DNA of 64,000 nucleotides from Verrucomicrobiia bacterium (GCA_036268055.1 DATAUW010000012.1:248001-312000), one strand, 5' to 3'; shown: positions 22,421-31,311, numbered from the stretch's first letter. A program made the numbers and translations. The notes: generated by a model from the sequence alone, not told the origin.

Positions 22421-25318
22421 ATGATTTTCCTGCCGATTGTCGAACGCGAATTGCGCGTGGCTGCGCGCCGAGGAGCAACTTTTGTGTGGCGATCACTGAT
22501 GGCGCTTTGTGCCATCGGCATCGGCATCATCGTTTTTCTCGCCAACTTCAACCAGCCCGACACCGTGGTTGGCTACGCCATTTTCACCGGACTGGCCGTG
22601 CTTGCATTGGTTTATTGTCTCTTTGCCGGACGCCTTTCCACCGCCGATTGTCTGAGCGAAGAAAAGCGCGAAGGCACGCTCGGCCTGCTCTTTCTCACGG
22701 ACCTGACCGGCAACGACGTCGTGCTTGGGAAATTGGCGGCGACATCTTTGAACGCCTTCTACGGTTTGCTCGCGTTGTTTCCCGTGCTCGCTTTGCCGCT
22801 GCTCATGGGTGGTGTCGCCTACACGGAATTTACGCGGCTCGTGCTCGTGTTGCTCGACACTTTTTTATTTTCACTCGCCATCGGCATGTTTGCTTCGTCG
22901 CTCACCCGCGATCTTCGCCACGCGATGGCCGTCAACTTTGCCATGCTGCTCGCGTTGACGCTGGTGATCCCGTGTATTGGTGCGGCTATCGCCGCGTGGT
23001 GGCACGTGATTATCAATCCATTTGGATATACCAGCCCCATCTACTGTTTCGTGTTGGTCTTTGACCGGTTTTACAAACCGACGCCATACAATTTCTGGTT
23101 CTCGTTATTCATTATTCATGGCATCACGTGGTGGCTGCTGTACCAGGCGGGACGCATCGTGCCGCACTCGTGGCAGGACGCGCCCAAACCAAAACCAGTT
23201 ACGGCAAAAAACAAAGCGCCGCGGCAGGGCTGGTGGCACAAGTGGAGCTACGGCCCGGTTGAAAAACTTCCCGCGCACCGGAAAAAATTGCTCGATGTGA
23301 ACGCCTTCTTCTGGCTTTCCTCGCGCGCGCGGCTCAAGCCCATGCACGTCTGGGTTTTTCTTTTTCTGCTGGGCGCGTGGTATTTCTTTCTTCACATCAC
23401 CGCCGATGGAATCGTGGATGATGCCCTCGACCTCATGGCCGCGCTGCTGCTGACCACGACGCTCAAACTGTGGCTCGCGCTCGAAGCCGGCCAGCAACTT
23501 GCGCGCGATAAAAAATCCGGCGCGCTCGAATTGCTGCTCTCCACGCCGCTCAATGAGCACGACATCGTGCGCGGACAAATGCTCGCCCTGCGCCGGCAAT
23601 TTTTTTTCCCGACGATTGCGGTTTTGATTTTGGATTTGGTCCTGATGTACGGCGCGCTTAGCTTCAACAAGCAGCATCCCGATCCACAACTGGGCTATAT
23701 CTGGATGGGCTCGATCCTCATGGTTCCGATAGACCTGATCGCGCTCAGTTGGTTCGGCATGGCCTCGGCGCTCACGGCAAAAAATTACAATCGCTCGGTG
23801 ATGGCGGCGGCGGGCATGCTGGCGCTGCCGTATCTGATTTTTGGCGTGGGCACGGTCATAGCTGAAGTGTGGATTGACCTGACTTCAAGCCCGCCCGCGT
23901 TCGGCTCGGCTTTTCACCCGGGGTGGTTTTTTGCGCTCTCGCTGGTGACCGATGTCTTTTTTGGACGGCGCGCTTACAAGCAATTATTTGGCGGGATGCG
24001 CCGCATGGCTTCGCAACGATTTATTTCCGCCACGCGCGCGGAAGCCGAAATCAAACCCGCGAAACCTAAAATCTCGCGGCGCAAACTTGCTCTGCGCTGG
24101 GCGGTGGCGACGGCTGTGATCGCTGTCGTGGCCGGATACCTGAGCATGGATTCGCCGCGCCATTTTCCGCCGCCAGTTATCGTGCCGATGAGCACCGGGC
24201 AAGGGACGTTGCAGGTTTTTCCGTCGAGCGCCGGGGCGATTTTTATTTTGCCGGATGGGACGTTGTGGCGATTCGGCAAAACCGGAGGGAACATGGACCG
24301 GGCGATCGTGCCGGAACCGTTCGACACCAATCGTTGGACGAGTGTGGCGGCGGCGCCGGAGGATTTTATCGGCATTCGCGACGACGGGACATTATGGCAG
24401 GAGCCGTTTCGTTACGGTGCTCCCGGTGGGCTTTCTCAACTGGGCTCGGACCATGATTGGGTGAAAGTCTCCGGCGTCAATTCCCACGGTTGCGCCATCA
24501 AACGCGACGGCTCCTTGTGGGTGTGGGGAAACAATCAGATCGGCCAATTGGGCATCGGCCCGGGTCCGTTTCAGGAAACACCCGTGCAGGTCGGCAGCGA
24601 TAAGAATTGGTCGTCCACCTTTTGCTCGGGCGCGGCCACGCTCGCCATCCGAACCGATGGCACACTCTGGGCCTGGGGACGCACGTTTTTCATCAGTGGC
24701 TTTCAGTACTCCTCCGTCGCCAATTTCGCAACTCCCACCCAGGTCTGCCGCGACACCAACTGGAGCGATTTCCCAGTCACAGGCATGACCATCAAGGTTC
24801 GCAATCGCGCGGGCGAACTTTGGGAGCCATTCCTCCTGCCACCCGATGCGCTGCTGGGCGCGGATGCCACCTGCCGCCTCGCCTGTTACGCGGCAAACTC
24901 CAATCGGCTCGCTTATGCTTTTTGCGGAGAACCAACAGCTTTTGAAATTCGCACCAACGGCACGCTTTGGCGGAAGGAATACACAAGTGGCTCGACCATG
25001 ATTGCATCCACCGAGAAATGGCAGCAGGTCGGCAAACGCGCGGACTGGGTTTCGCTTTGGGGCGGCGGTGGGACGATTTACGGCCTGACGACGGATGGTG
25101 TTCTTTGGACCTGGGGCTTCGACCCGACCCGCACGGATGAGCCGGATAATTTTCACGAAAGCCTGCGCGTGTTTCATTTGCAAATCCTCGCCGCCATGGG
25201 TAAAGCCTCTGGCGGCGCACGGTTCGGGATGAATCGAAACGCCGTCTGGCAATACGAAAAAAAACCGCACGCCATCCTGCGTCTCACTGGCGCGCCGTCG
25301 GTGGCTTCGACACCATAG
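22421..25318 (+). CDS. ABC-2-type permease fused to an RCC1-like propeller
   Basis: A 965-residue protein with two parts. Residues 1 to about 560 carry a dozen hydrophobic helices in two blocks of ABC-2-permease type, each beginning with a family-like segment (LSEEKREGTLGLLFLTDLTGNDVVLGKL at about 77; DKKSGALELLLSTPLNEHDIVRGQML at about 365), so two permease units seem fused. After a helix near 565-580 the C-terminal 380 residues hold RCC1-like repeats (AIKRDGSLWVWGNNQIGQLG, AIRTDGTLWAWG, LTTDGVLWTWG). RCC1 propellers bind proteins. No ATPase gene is next to it. Role unknown. Confidence 0.7.
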   Translation: MIFLPIVERELRVAARRGATFVWRSLMALCAIGIGIIVFLANFNQPDTVVGYAIFTGLAVLALVYCLFAGRLSTADCLSEEKREGTLGLLFLTDLTGNDVVLGKLAATSLNAFYGLLALFPVLALPLLMGGVAYTEFTRLVLVLLDTFLFSLAIGMFASSLTRDLRHAMAVNFAMLLALTLVIPCIGAAIAAWWHVIINPFGYTSPIYCFVLVFDRFYKPTPYNFWFSLFIIHGITWWLLYQAGRIVPHSWQDAPKPKPVTAKNKAPRQGWWHKWSYGPVEKLPAHRKKLLDVNAFFWLSSRARLKPMHVWVFLFLLGAWYFFLHITADGIVDDALDLMAALLLTTTLKLWLALEAGQQLARDKKSGALELLLSTPLNEHDIVRGQMLALRRQFFFPTIAVLILDLVLMYGALSFNKQHPDPQLGYIWMGSILMVPIDLIALSWFGMASALTAKNYNRSVMAAAGMLALPYLIFGVGTVIAEVWIDLTSSPPAFGSAFHPGWFFALSLVTDVFFGRRAYKQLFGGMRRMASQRFISATRAEAEIKPAKPKISRRKLALRWAVATAVIAVVAGYLSMDSPRHFPPPVIVPMSTGQGTLQVFPSSAGAIFILPDGTLWRFGKTGGNMDRAIVPEPFDTNRWTSVAAAPEDFIGIRDDGTLWQEPFRYGAPGGLSQLGSDHDWVKVSGVNSHGCAIKRDGSLWVWGNNQIGQLGIGPGPFQETPVQVGSDKNWSSTFCSGAATLAIRTDGTLWAWGRTFFISGFQYSSVANFATPTQVCRDTNWSDFPVTGMTIKVRNRAGELWEPFLLPPDALLGADATCRLACYAANSNRLAYAFCGEPTAFEIRTNGTLWRKEYTSGSTMIASTEKWQQVGKRADWVSLWGGGGTIYGLTTDGVLWTWGFDPTRTDEPDNFHESLRVFHLQILAAMGKASGGARFGMNRNAVWQYEKKPHAILRLTGAPSVASTP

Positions 25319-25516
25319 CCAGACTCCAAAAGAAGTTTCACTTTGCCGGGAACAGCTTCTTTTCTGCTAACTCATAACCGGTAAATGGTTTCAGTTGATG
25401 GGCGACGCGTGGCTTTTGCCGCCGTTCGCTTGTGAAAAAAATCACAAATTCAACTTGCCGTCTTTTTCCCGCCTGATTAGTTTGTTTAAGACGGCGGTAT
25501 TTCCACCGCTAATCTT

Positions 25517-26041
25517 ATGCAGACAAGCACCGAGATCGGCTATAATTCGAAGGTCGAAGGCGACGTCGTCGTTACGCAACTGGACGCCGCCCTCAACTGG
25601 TTCCGCAAGAATTCCCTTTGGCCCATGCCAATGGGGCTGGCTTGCTGCGCGATCGAATTGATGGCTGCGGGCGCGAGCCGGTTCGATATTTCCCGCTTCG
25701 GTTCCGAAGTCATGCGATTTTCGCCGCGCCAATCCGATGTCATGATTGTCGCCGGCACGGTCACTTATAAAATGGCGCTGGCGGTCAAACGCATCTACGA
25801 CCAAATGGCTGAACCCAAGTGGGTTATCGCGATGGGCGCGTGCGCCTCGACCGGTGGCATGTATCGCAGCTACGCCGTTTTGCAAGGCGTGGATCGCATC
25901 ATTCCGGTGGATGTTTATGTGGCCGGTTGCCCGCCGCGTCCCGAAGCTTTGCTCGATGCCCTGATCAAACTGCAAAATAAAGTGGCCAAAGAACCGGTCA
26001 TTTCCGTGCAGCGAAAAGTCATCGCTGACACTTCGGTATAA
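25517..26041 (+). CDS. nuoB: NADH-quinone oxidoreductase subunit B
   Basis: A 174-residue subunit carrying the N2 [4Fe-4S] cluster, the last electron carrier before ubiquinone or menaquinone in complex I. Ligands: Cys43-Cys44 (LACCAIELM), Cys109 ([10 protein letters not shown]) and Cys138 (GCPPRPEA), all conserved. It is the first gene of the operon here; nuoA, which normally precedes it, is absent. The start, ATG 25517, is in the AT-rich end of a gap with no clear promoter. Confidence 0.97.
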   Translation: MQTSTEIGYNSKVEGDVVVTQLDAALNWFRKNSLWPMPMGLACCAIELMAAGASRFDISRFGSEVMRFSPRQSDVMIVAGTVTYKMALAVKRIYDQMAEPKWVIAMGACASTGGMYRSYAVLQGVDRIIPVDVYVAGCPPRPEALLDALIKLQNKVAKEPVISVQRKVIADTSV

Positions 26042-26057
26042 TTTAATTCGGATTCAT

Positions 26058-26729
26058 TTGCCCGTGGAACTTGCGCAAAAATTAAAAGAGAAATTCGGCG
26101 ACCTCATCGCGGAACCCGTGGAGTTTCGCGGCGAGACGACGCTGAAAGTGCTCGATGCCGAACGCATCGCGGACGTGTGCGCCTTCGCGAAGAACGAACT
26201 GAAGTTCGATTACCTGATTGATATTTCGTCGGTGGATAATTACGGCGATGATCCACGTTACACGGTCGTTTATGAACTTTACGGTTTGGGTCATCACGTG
26301 CATTTGCGTTTGAAGACTGATGTCAGTGAAGAAAAATGTGAATTGCCGACCGTCACCGGTGTGTGGCGCACCGCTGACTGGCACGAGCGCGAGGCTTTTG
26401 ACATGATGGGTTTGCGTTTTCGCGGGCATCCCGACCTGCGCCGTATTTTGATGTGGGAAGGCTATCCGTATTTTCCGTTGCGCAAGGATTTTCCGCTCTC
26501 GGGCAAGCCGACGGATTTGCCGGAAGTGGCTTTCACCAAGCCCGCGCCGCTCGAAGGCGGCCCGTTCGTCACCATTGCCGGCGGCAAAGACCGTGTCGCC
26601 CGCGAACCGCGCGTGCGCATTGCCGAATCGGAAACCGTTCCGCTCAACGCGCGCCTCGAACGCCGCAGCGACATCAAAGACGCCCACGGCCAATCGCATG
26701 GGCCGGGAACTGTGGACAAGAAAAGTTAA
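26058..26729 (+). CDS. nuoC: NADH-quinone oxidoreductase subunit C
   Basis: A 223-residue peripheral-arm subunit (30-kDa family) that packs against NuoD at the quinone site. The family hallmark is ADWHEREAFDMMGLRFRGHPDLRRILM, with the Phe/Leu-rich end DYPLR-like stretch seen as DFPLSGKPTD. The tail from about residue 175 is a variable extension. The start is TTG 26058 or GTG 26064; no ATG is available, and the ribosome site is weak. It is separate from NuoD, unlike the fused NuoCD of E. coli. Confidence 0.95.
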   Translation: MPVELAQKLKEKFGDLIAEPVEFRGETTLKVLDAERIADVCAFAKNELKFDYLIDISSVDNYGDDPRYTVVYELYGLGHHVHLRLKTDVSEEKCELPTVTGVWRTADWHEREAFDMMGLRFRGHPDLRRILMWEGYPYFPLRKDFPLSGKPTDLPEVAFTKPAPLEGGPFVTIAGGKDRVAREPRVRIAESETVPLNARLERRSDIKDAHGQSHGPGTVDKKS

Positions 26730-26733
26730 TTAA

Positions 26734-28014
26734 ATGGCCACGACTCACGACATTGAATTTCGCGACCCGCAGGCGCGCATCGTCACCGCGCTCGCGGCGG
26801 ACGCTGCCGGCACGTCGCCTTCGCATGAGTTGACGGACATGCAGGGCGAGAAGATGGTCCTCAACATGGGGCCGTCGCACCCGGCGACGCACGGCGTGTT
26901 GCGCATCATTCTCGAACTGGATGGCGAACTGATCACCAAGGCTTTTCCCGACATCGGTTATCTGCATCGCGGCGATGAAAAAATCGCCGAGAACATGACC
27001 TACACGCAGTTCATTCCCTACACCGACCGCCTCGACTATCTCGCGCCGCTCGCGAATAACGTCGCCTACGCGCTCGCAGTGGAAAAACTGCACGGCATTG
27101 ACAAAGACCTTCCGCCGCGCTGCCAATACATCCGCGTGATGTGCTGCGAACTGGCGCGCATCTCGTCGCATTTGCTTGGCCTGGGCGCGTTCGCGATGGA
27201 CGTCGGCGCGCTCACGGTTTTTCTTCATACCTTCACGCAGCGCGAGACGATTTATAATTTGATCGAGGCCCTCACCGGCGCGCGATTCACGACGAGTTAC
27301 ACGCGCATCGGCGGTGTGTCGCGCGATTTGCCGCCCGGTTGGCTGGACCAGTTGCGCAAGTTTTTGAAGGAAGTTGCGGTGAATTTTGAGGAGTCGGAAA
27401 AATTGCTGACGCGCAATCGCATCTTCATGGATCGCACGCGGGACATCGGCGTGATCTCGAAGGAAGACGCGATTGATTACGCGCTCAGCGGGCCGAACCT
27501 GCGCGGCAGCGGCGTGGATTTCGATTTGCGCAAGGCGCATCCGTATTTGGTCTATGACCAGTTGCAATTCGATATTCCGACCGGTTCGGTGGGCGATTGC
27601 TACGACCGTTATCTCGTGCGCATGGAAGAGATGCGCCAGAGCGCCCGTATTTTGGCGCAATGCGCCGATAAAATTCCCGACGGCCCGGTGCATATCCAAA
27701 ATGGCAAGACGGTTTTGCCGCCGAAGGAAAAAGTTTTGACGGGCATGGAAGAATTGATCCATCAATTCATTCTAGTGACGCAGGGTGAGAACGCGCCCCC
27801 GGGTGAAGTTTATTTCGGCGCGGAAAATCCCAAGGGCGAACTCGGCTTTTATATCCACAGCAAAGGCGGCGGCACCCCGCATCGCCTCAAAATTCGCGCG
27901 CCATCGTTCGTGAACCTGAGCATCCTTTCCCATTCGCTGCCCGGCCACCTGATGAGCGACGTCGTGGCGATTCTCGGGTCGCTGGATTTCGTGATGGGAG
28001 AATGCGACCGCTAA
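26734..28014 (+). CDS. nuoD: NADH-quinone oxidoreductase subunit D
   Basis: A 426-residue peripheral subunit (49-kDa family) forming the quinone pocket. Recognisable are NMGPSHPATHGVLRIILELDGE (near residue 48), YLHRGDEKIAENMTYTQFIPYTDRLDYL, and the invariant end DVVAILGSLDFVMGECDR. It overlaps the operon rhythm, starting 4 bases after nuoC. The 30-residue N-terminal part before EKMVLNMG is not conserved. Confidence 0.97.
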   Translation: MATTHDIEFRDPQARIVTALAADAAGTSPSHELTDMQGEKMVLNMGPSHPATHGVLRIILELDGELITKAFPDIGYLHRGDEKIAENMTYTQFIPYTDRLDYLAPLANNVAYALAVEKLHGIDKDLPPRCQYIRVMCCELARISSHLLGLGAFAMDVGALTVFLHTFTQRETIYNLIEALTGARFTTSYTRIGGVSRDLPPGWLDQLRKFLKEVAVNFEESEKLLTRNRIFMDRTRDIGVISKEDAIDYALSGPNLRGSGVDFDLRKAHPYLVYDQLQFDIPTGSVGDCYDRYLVRMEEMRQSARILAQCADKIPDGPVHIQNGKTVLPPKEKVLTGMEELIHQFILVTQGENAPPGEVYFGAENPKGELGFYIHSKGGGTPHRLKIRAPSFVNLSILSHSLPGHLMSDVVAILGSLDFVMGECDR

Positions 28015-28022
28015 AAAATGTT

Positions 28023-28382
28023 ATGAACCAAATCGTGTGGTGTGACATACCGGTGAAAAATTTGGATCGTTCGATCCAATTTTATAGCGCCGTGCTTGGG
28101 TCGGCGGTGAAAAAAGAATCCATGCCCGGCATGACGTTCGGGCTGTTGCCGCACGCCAACGACAGCGTGAGCGGCTGCCTGGTTGAAACAACGGAAGTGA
28201 AGCCTTCCGAGCATGGCCCGTTGATTTATTTGAATTGCGACGGCCGCCTGGATGCGGCCATCGCCGCCGTGGAAGCGAACGGCGGGAAAGTTTTGAAACC
28301 GAAACATCCAATCGGCCCGTATGGTTTTCGCGCCGTGATTTTGGACAGTGAAGGCAACCGCCTCGCCTTGCACTCGAAGTAA
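28023..28382 (+). CDS. VOC family protein within the complex I operon
   Basis: A 119-residue single VOC domain (glyoxalase fold): IVWCDIPVKNLDRSIQFYSAVLG at the start, a middle strand HGPLIYLNCDGRLDAAIAAVEANGGKV, and GFRAVILDSEGNRLALHS at the end, the usual metal-Glu position here replaced by Leu/Ala-containing strands, so catalysis is doubtful. It is on the operon strand between nuoD (8 bases after its stop) and nuoE (1 base before its start), so it is co-transcribed with complex I. Such insertion is unusual; its function there is unknown. Confidence 0.85.
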   Translation: MNQIVWCDIPVKNLDRSIQFYSAVLGSAVKKESMPGMTFGLLPHANDSVSGCLVETTEVKPSEHGPLIYLNCDGRLDAAIAAVEANGGKVLKPKHPIGPYGFRAVILDSEGNRLALHSK

Positions 28383-28383
28383 A

Positions 28384-28869
28384 ATGAGTTTTACCGTTCC
28401 AGCCGCACTTGAAGCCGAGTTGAACGAACTCGTGACGCATTATCCGCAAAAACGGAGCGCGTCGCTGATGTTTCTGCACGCCATTCAAGAGCATTTCGGC
28501 TACATCTCGAAAGAAGCCGTTGAGTGGACTGCCGCGAAGCTCGAGTTGCAGCCGATCAACGTGTATGAGTTGGTGACGTTTTACCCGATGTTCCGGCAGG
28601 AGCCGGCGGGCAAGACGGTGTTGAAAGTTTGCCGCACGCTGAGTTGTGCGCTTGGCGGTTCAAAACAGTTGCACGAACATTTTTGCCAGAAGCTCGGCCT
28701 CGATAGTCACGCCCACGGATTGCAGACGACGAAGGACGGGAAATTTTCGGTGGAATTTGTCGAGTGCCTGGCCAGTTGCGGCACCGCGCCGGTCATGATG
28801 TGCAATGAGGATTTTTACGAAGGCGTGAGCAACGCGAAGGCGGACGAACTATTGGAGAAGTATAAATGA
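28384..28869 (+). CDS. nuoE: NADH-quinone oxidoreductase subunit E
   Basis: A 161-residue thioredoxin-fold subunit (24-kDa family) that binds the N1a [2Fe-2S] cluster and regulates NADH oxidation with NuoF. The cluster ligands are Cys83 and Cys88 (VCRTLSC) and Cys128 and Cys132 (ECLASC), the exact family spacing. The start at 28384 avoids an upstream frame that overlaps the VOC gene. Coordinates fit the operon: 1 base after VOC, 174 bases before nuoF with a tRNA in the gap. Confidence 0.96.
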   Translation: MSFTVPAALEAELNELVTHYPQKRSASLMFLHAIQEHFGYISKEAVEWTAAKLELQPINVYELVTFYPMFRQEPAGKTVLKVCRTLSCALGGSKQLHEHFCQKLGLDSHAHGLQTTKDGKFSVEFVECLASCGTAPVMMCNEDFYEGVSNAKADELLEKYK

Positions 28870-28903
28870 AGACTTTCCACACTCCGCATTCCGCACCGGG
28901 AAT

Positions 28904-28977
28904 TGGCTGCCGAACATGGATTCGAACCATGACAGACTGCTCCAGAGGCAGCCGTGCTACCATTACACCATTCGGCA
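28904..28977 (-). tRNA. tRNA-Gln (anticodon CTG)
   Basis: A 74-nt cloverleaf read on the minus strand. Acceptor stem TGCCGAA pairs with TTCGGCA; the D arm is GTGT...GCAC; the anticodon stem GCTGC pairs with GCAGT around the loop CTCTGGA (anticodon CTG, Gln); the T arm is CATGG-TTCGAAT-CCATG; the discriminator is G and CCA is encoded. It lies antisense between nuoE and nuoF, so complex I transcripts run through it backwards. Confidence 0.95.
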
Positions 28978-29043
28978 AGCAGCAATTTAAAAAGCTAGTG
29001 GGTTTATCGGCGGAGTCAAGCCTCGCCTTAACCTTTGATTGAT

Positions 29044-30474
29044 ATGCCCCAGGAATATCGCCTTATCTTAAAACATGCGGACGAGCCCGGTTACACGCCG
29101 GAGATTGATTCCTATTTGCGCGTGGGCGGTTACGAGACGCTCAAGAAGGCGCTGGCGATTGCGCCCAAGAGCTTGCCCGATGGCAAGACGCAAAGCGCGC
29201 AGGAACAAATCCGCGACGAGGTCAAACTCTCCGGTTTGCGCGGTCGCGGCGGCGCGGGTTTTTCGTGCGGCTTAAAATGGTCGTTCGTGGACCGGCGCAG
29301 CGGCAAACCGATCTATCTCATTTGCAACGCCGACGAATCCGAGCCCGGCACGTTCAAGGATCGCCAGATCATTTACAAAGATCCGCATCAGATGATCGAA
29401 GGCATGATCATCTCCTGCTTCGCGAACGACGTGAAGCTTGCCTATATCTATATCCGCGGCGAATTTCCCGAGGGCGCGCGCATATTGAATCGCGCCTTGA
29501 AAGATGCGCGGGCGAAAAATTTTCTCGGCAAGAATATTCTGGGCAGCAGCTACGATCTGGAAATCTACGTTCACCGTGGCGCGGGCGCTTACATTTGCGG
29601 TGAAGAAACGGGCTTGATCGAATCGCTCGAAGGCAAGCGCGCCTACCCGCGCATCAAGCCGCCTTATTTTCCCGCGATTCTCGGCCTTTATCAATGCCCA
29701 ACCATCGTCAACAATGTTGAAACGCTTTGCGCGGTGAAACATATCGTGGCGATGGGCGCATCGGAGTTCGCGAAACTCGGCACGCCGAACAACACCGGCA
29801 CGCGCATCGTGAGCATAAGCGGGCATGTGAAAAAGCCGGGTTACTACGAAGTCGAAGTGGGCAAGGCGACGATCGGGCAGTTGATCAATGAATTCGCGGG
29901 CGGCTTGCGCGACGGGCGCAAATTGAAAGCGATCATCCCGGGCGGTTCGTCCTCCAAAGTTTTCAGGGCCGGCGAAAAGTTCAAATTGAAGAAAAAAGTG
30001 GACGGGAAAGATGTCGAGCAGGAAGTGGAAGTGCTCGATCTGCCTTACGATTTTGACTCGCTCATGGCGGCAGGCACCATGTCGGGCTCCGGCGCGATCA
30101 TCGTGGTTGACGATTCCGCGGACATCGTGGAAGTGCTGGCGAACATCAGCGAATTTTACGCGCACGAAAGTTGCGGCCAATGCACGCCGTGTCGCGAGGG
30201 CTCGCTCTGGATGAGCAAGACGCTGCATCGCATGACGCACGGCGAGGGCCGCAAGCAGGACGCCGATTACCTCGTGAAAATCGCCGACAACATTCCCGGT
30301 GGCCGGACGATCTGCGCCTTCGGCGAAGCTTGTTCCTGGCCCGTGCAAAGTTTCGTGGCCAAGTTTAAAGATGAATTCGTGGCCAAAGGCGCGGCGGATG
30401 AAGCAAAGCGCGCGGCTGGCCAAGGCGCCGGGCCGACGCATGATTTAAAAATCGCGGCGAGTCCCAACGCATAG
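29044..30474 (+). CDS. nuoF: NADH-quinone oxidoreductase subunit F
   Basis: A 476-residue subunit (51-kDa family) that oxidises NADH with FMN and passes electrons through the N3 cluster. Visible are the flavin/NADH loop LRGRGGAGFSCGLKW (near residue 68), the FMN region CNADESEPGTFKDRQ, GAGAYICGEETGLIESLEGKR and the [4Fe-4S] ligands ESCGQCTPCREG (near 375) plus GRTICAFGEA further on. The start used is ATG 29044 (TTG 29035 adds three residues). It follows the tRNA and precedes two TA modules, breaking the usual nuoF-nuoG contact. Confidence 0.96.
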   Translation: MPQEYRLILKHADEPGYTPEIDSYLRVGGYETLKKALAIAPKSLPDGKTQSAQEQIRDEVKLSGLRGRGGAGFSCGLKWSFVDRRSGKPIYLICNADESEPGTFKDRQIIYKDPHQMIEGMIISCFANDVKLAYIYIRGEFPEGARILNRALKDARAKNFLGKNILGSSYDLEIYVHRGAGAYICGEETGLIESLEGKRAYPRIKPPYFPAILGLYQCPTIVNNVETLCAVKHIVAMGASEFAKLGTPNNTGTRIVSISGHVKKPGYYEVEVGKATIGQLINEFAGGLRDGRKLKAIIPGGSSSKVFRAGEKFKLKKKVDGKDVEQEVEVLDLPYDFDSLMAAGTMSGSGAIIVVDDSADIVEVLANISEFYAHESCGQCTPCREGSLWMSKTLHRMTHGEGRKQDADYLVKIADNIPGGRTICAFGEACSWPVQSFVAKFKDEFVAKGAADEAKRAAGQGAGPTHDLKIAASPNA

Positions 30475-30495
30475 TTTTAAAATCATTGACCAACT

Positions 30496-30729
30496 ATGAA
30501 TGCGACCACTGAACAAGTATTCATCGAAGCGCTCTCGTTGCCGACGCAGTCGCGCGCAGAGCTGGCGCAAAAATTATTGGCGAGCTTGAATCGTGAGACT
30601 GACTCGGCAGAAATAGAAGCCGCATGGGCAGAAGAAGCCGTTGGGCGGTGCAATGCATACGATCAGGGCAAAATTCCTGAGCGTGATTCCATGGATGTAT
30701 TGCGGGATGCCTACAAAAAAGTTGGGTGA
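30496..30729 (+). CDS. Addiction-module antitoxin 1 (Unstab_antitox family)
   Basis: A 77-residue protein of the small antitoxins that accompany ParE/RelE-type toxins. VFIEALSLPTQSRAELAQKLLASL is the family core, and IEAAWAEEAVGR plus the IPERDSMDVLRDAYKK tail agree. It follows nuoF by 21 bases and overlaps its toxin by 4 bases (GTGA). A paralogue lies 550 bases downstream. It should be co-transcribed with the nuo genes, so its supply depends on complex I expression. Confidence 0.85.
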   Translation: MNATTEQVFIEALSLPTQSRAELAQKLLASLNRETDSAEIEAAWAEEAVGRCNAYDQGKIPERDSMDVLRDAYKKVG

Positions 30730-31022
30730 AGAGAATAACTTATTTAAGTGTCGCCGAGACAGAATTGACCGATGCCGCAAAATATTATGATGAACAACAA
30801 CCGGGACTTGGCAGAGAATTTCTTGATGCGATCAAAAGCGCCCAGGAATTCATCCAGCGCAATCCGGAATTGCCATCTATTTACAAAGAACTCGTGCGCA
30901 GTCGGCGGGTTAAGCCATTTTCCTATAAATTGCTCTACCGCGAATTATCAGACCGTATCCAAATCGTCGCGGTTATGCATTGCAGCCGGCGGCCTGATTA
31001 TTGGCAAAACCGAATCTCATAA
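30726..31022 (+). CDS. ParE/RelE-type toxin 1
   Basis: A 98-residue toxin of the ParE/RelE superfamily, starting at GTG 30726. Family pattern: LSVAETELTDAAKYYDEQQPGLGREFLDAIKSAQEFI, then the strand VKPFSYKLLYREL and IVAVMHCSRRPDYWQNR. ParE toxins poison gyrase and RelE toxins cleave mRNA; the sequence alone does not choose. The gene is intact and paired with an antitoxin, so it is presumably active. It sits between nuoF and nuoG. Confidence 0.85.
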   Translation: MKRITYLSVAETELTDAAKYYDEQQPGLGREFLDAIKSAQEFIQRNPELPSIYKELVRSRRVKPFSYKLLYRELSDRIQIVAVMHCSRRPDYWQNRIS

Positions 31023-31047
31023 ATCTGAGCTGAATGATTTAAATTAG

Positions 31048-31072
31048 ATGTCCACACCCGCACCAACTGAAA
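31048..31072. repeat. 25-bp direct repeat of the nuoG start, left copy
   Basis: Identical to 31633-31657 (ATGTCCACACCCGCACCAAC plus TGAAA). The two copies bound a 585-bp segment containing the second TA module. They end differently (AAGCC here, CGAAG in nuoG), so the duplication is exactly 25 bp in the coding part. Confidence 0.9.
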
Positions 31073-31311
31073 AAGCCATGACAACGACCGCATTGGAATT
31101 TTGCGTCAAGGCATTGAGTTTGCCTCGCCAAACCCGGGCTGAAATTGCCGAGCATCTTTTGAGCAGTCTTGAGGATGATGAATCTTTCGCACATACTGAG
31201 GCACTATGGAGAAATGAAATACGCCGCCGCCGCGACGAAATTCGCGACGGAAAAACCAAATTGCGCCCGGCTGACAAAGTTATGCGGAGTGCCCTGCGCG
31301 CAATAGCGTGA
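31048..31311 (+). CDS. Addiction-module antitoxin 2, N-terminus derived from nuoG
   Basis: An 87-residue antitoxin of the same family as the one at 30496: EFCVKALSLPRQTRAEIAEHLLSSLEDD aligns with its core. Its first 25 bases (31048-31072) are identical to the first 25 of nuoG (31633-31657), so the encoded MSTPAPTE is the nuoG N-terminus; the native antitoxin start is probably ATG 31078 (MTTTALEF). The nuoG ribosome site and start codon were therefore duplicated and now lie in front of the antitoxin. It overlaps its toxin by 4 bases. Confidence 0.82.
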   Translation: MSTPAPTEKAMTTTALEFCVKALSLPRQTRAEIAEHLLSSLEDDESFAHTEALWRNEIRRRRDEIRDGKTKLRPADKVMRSALRAIA

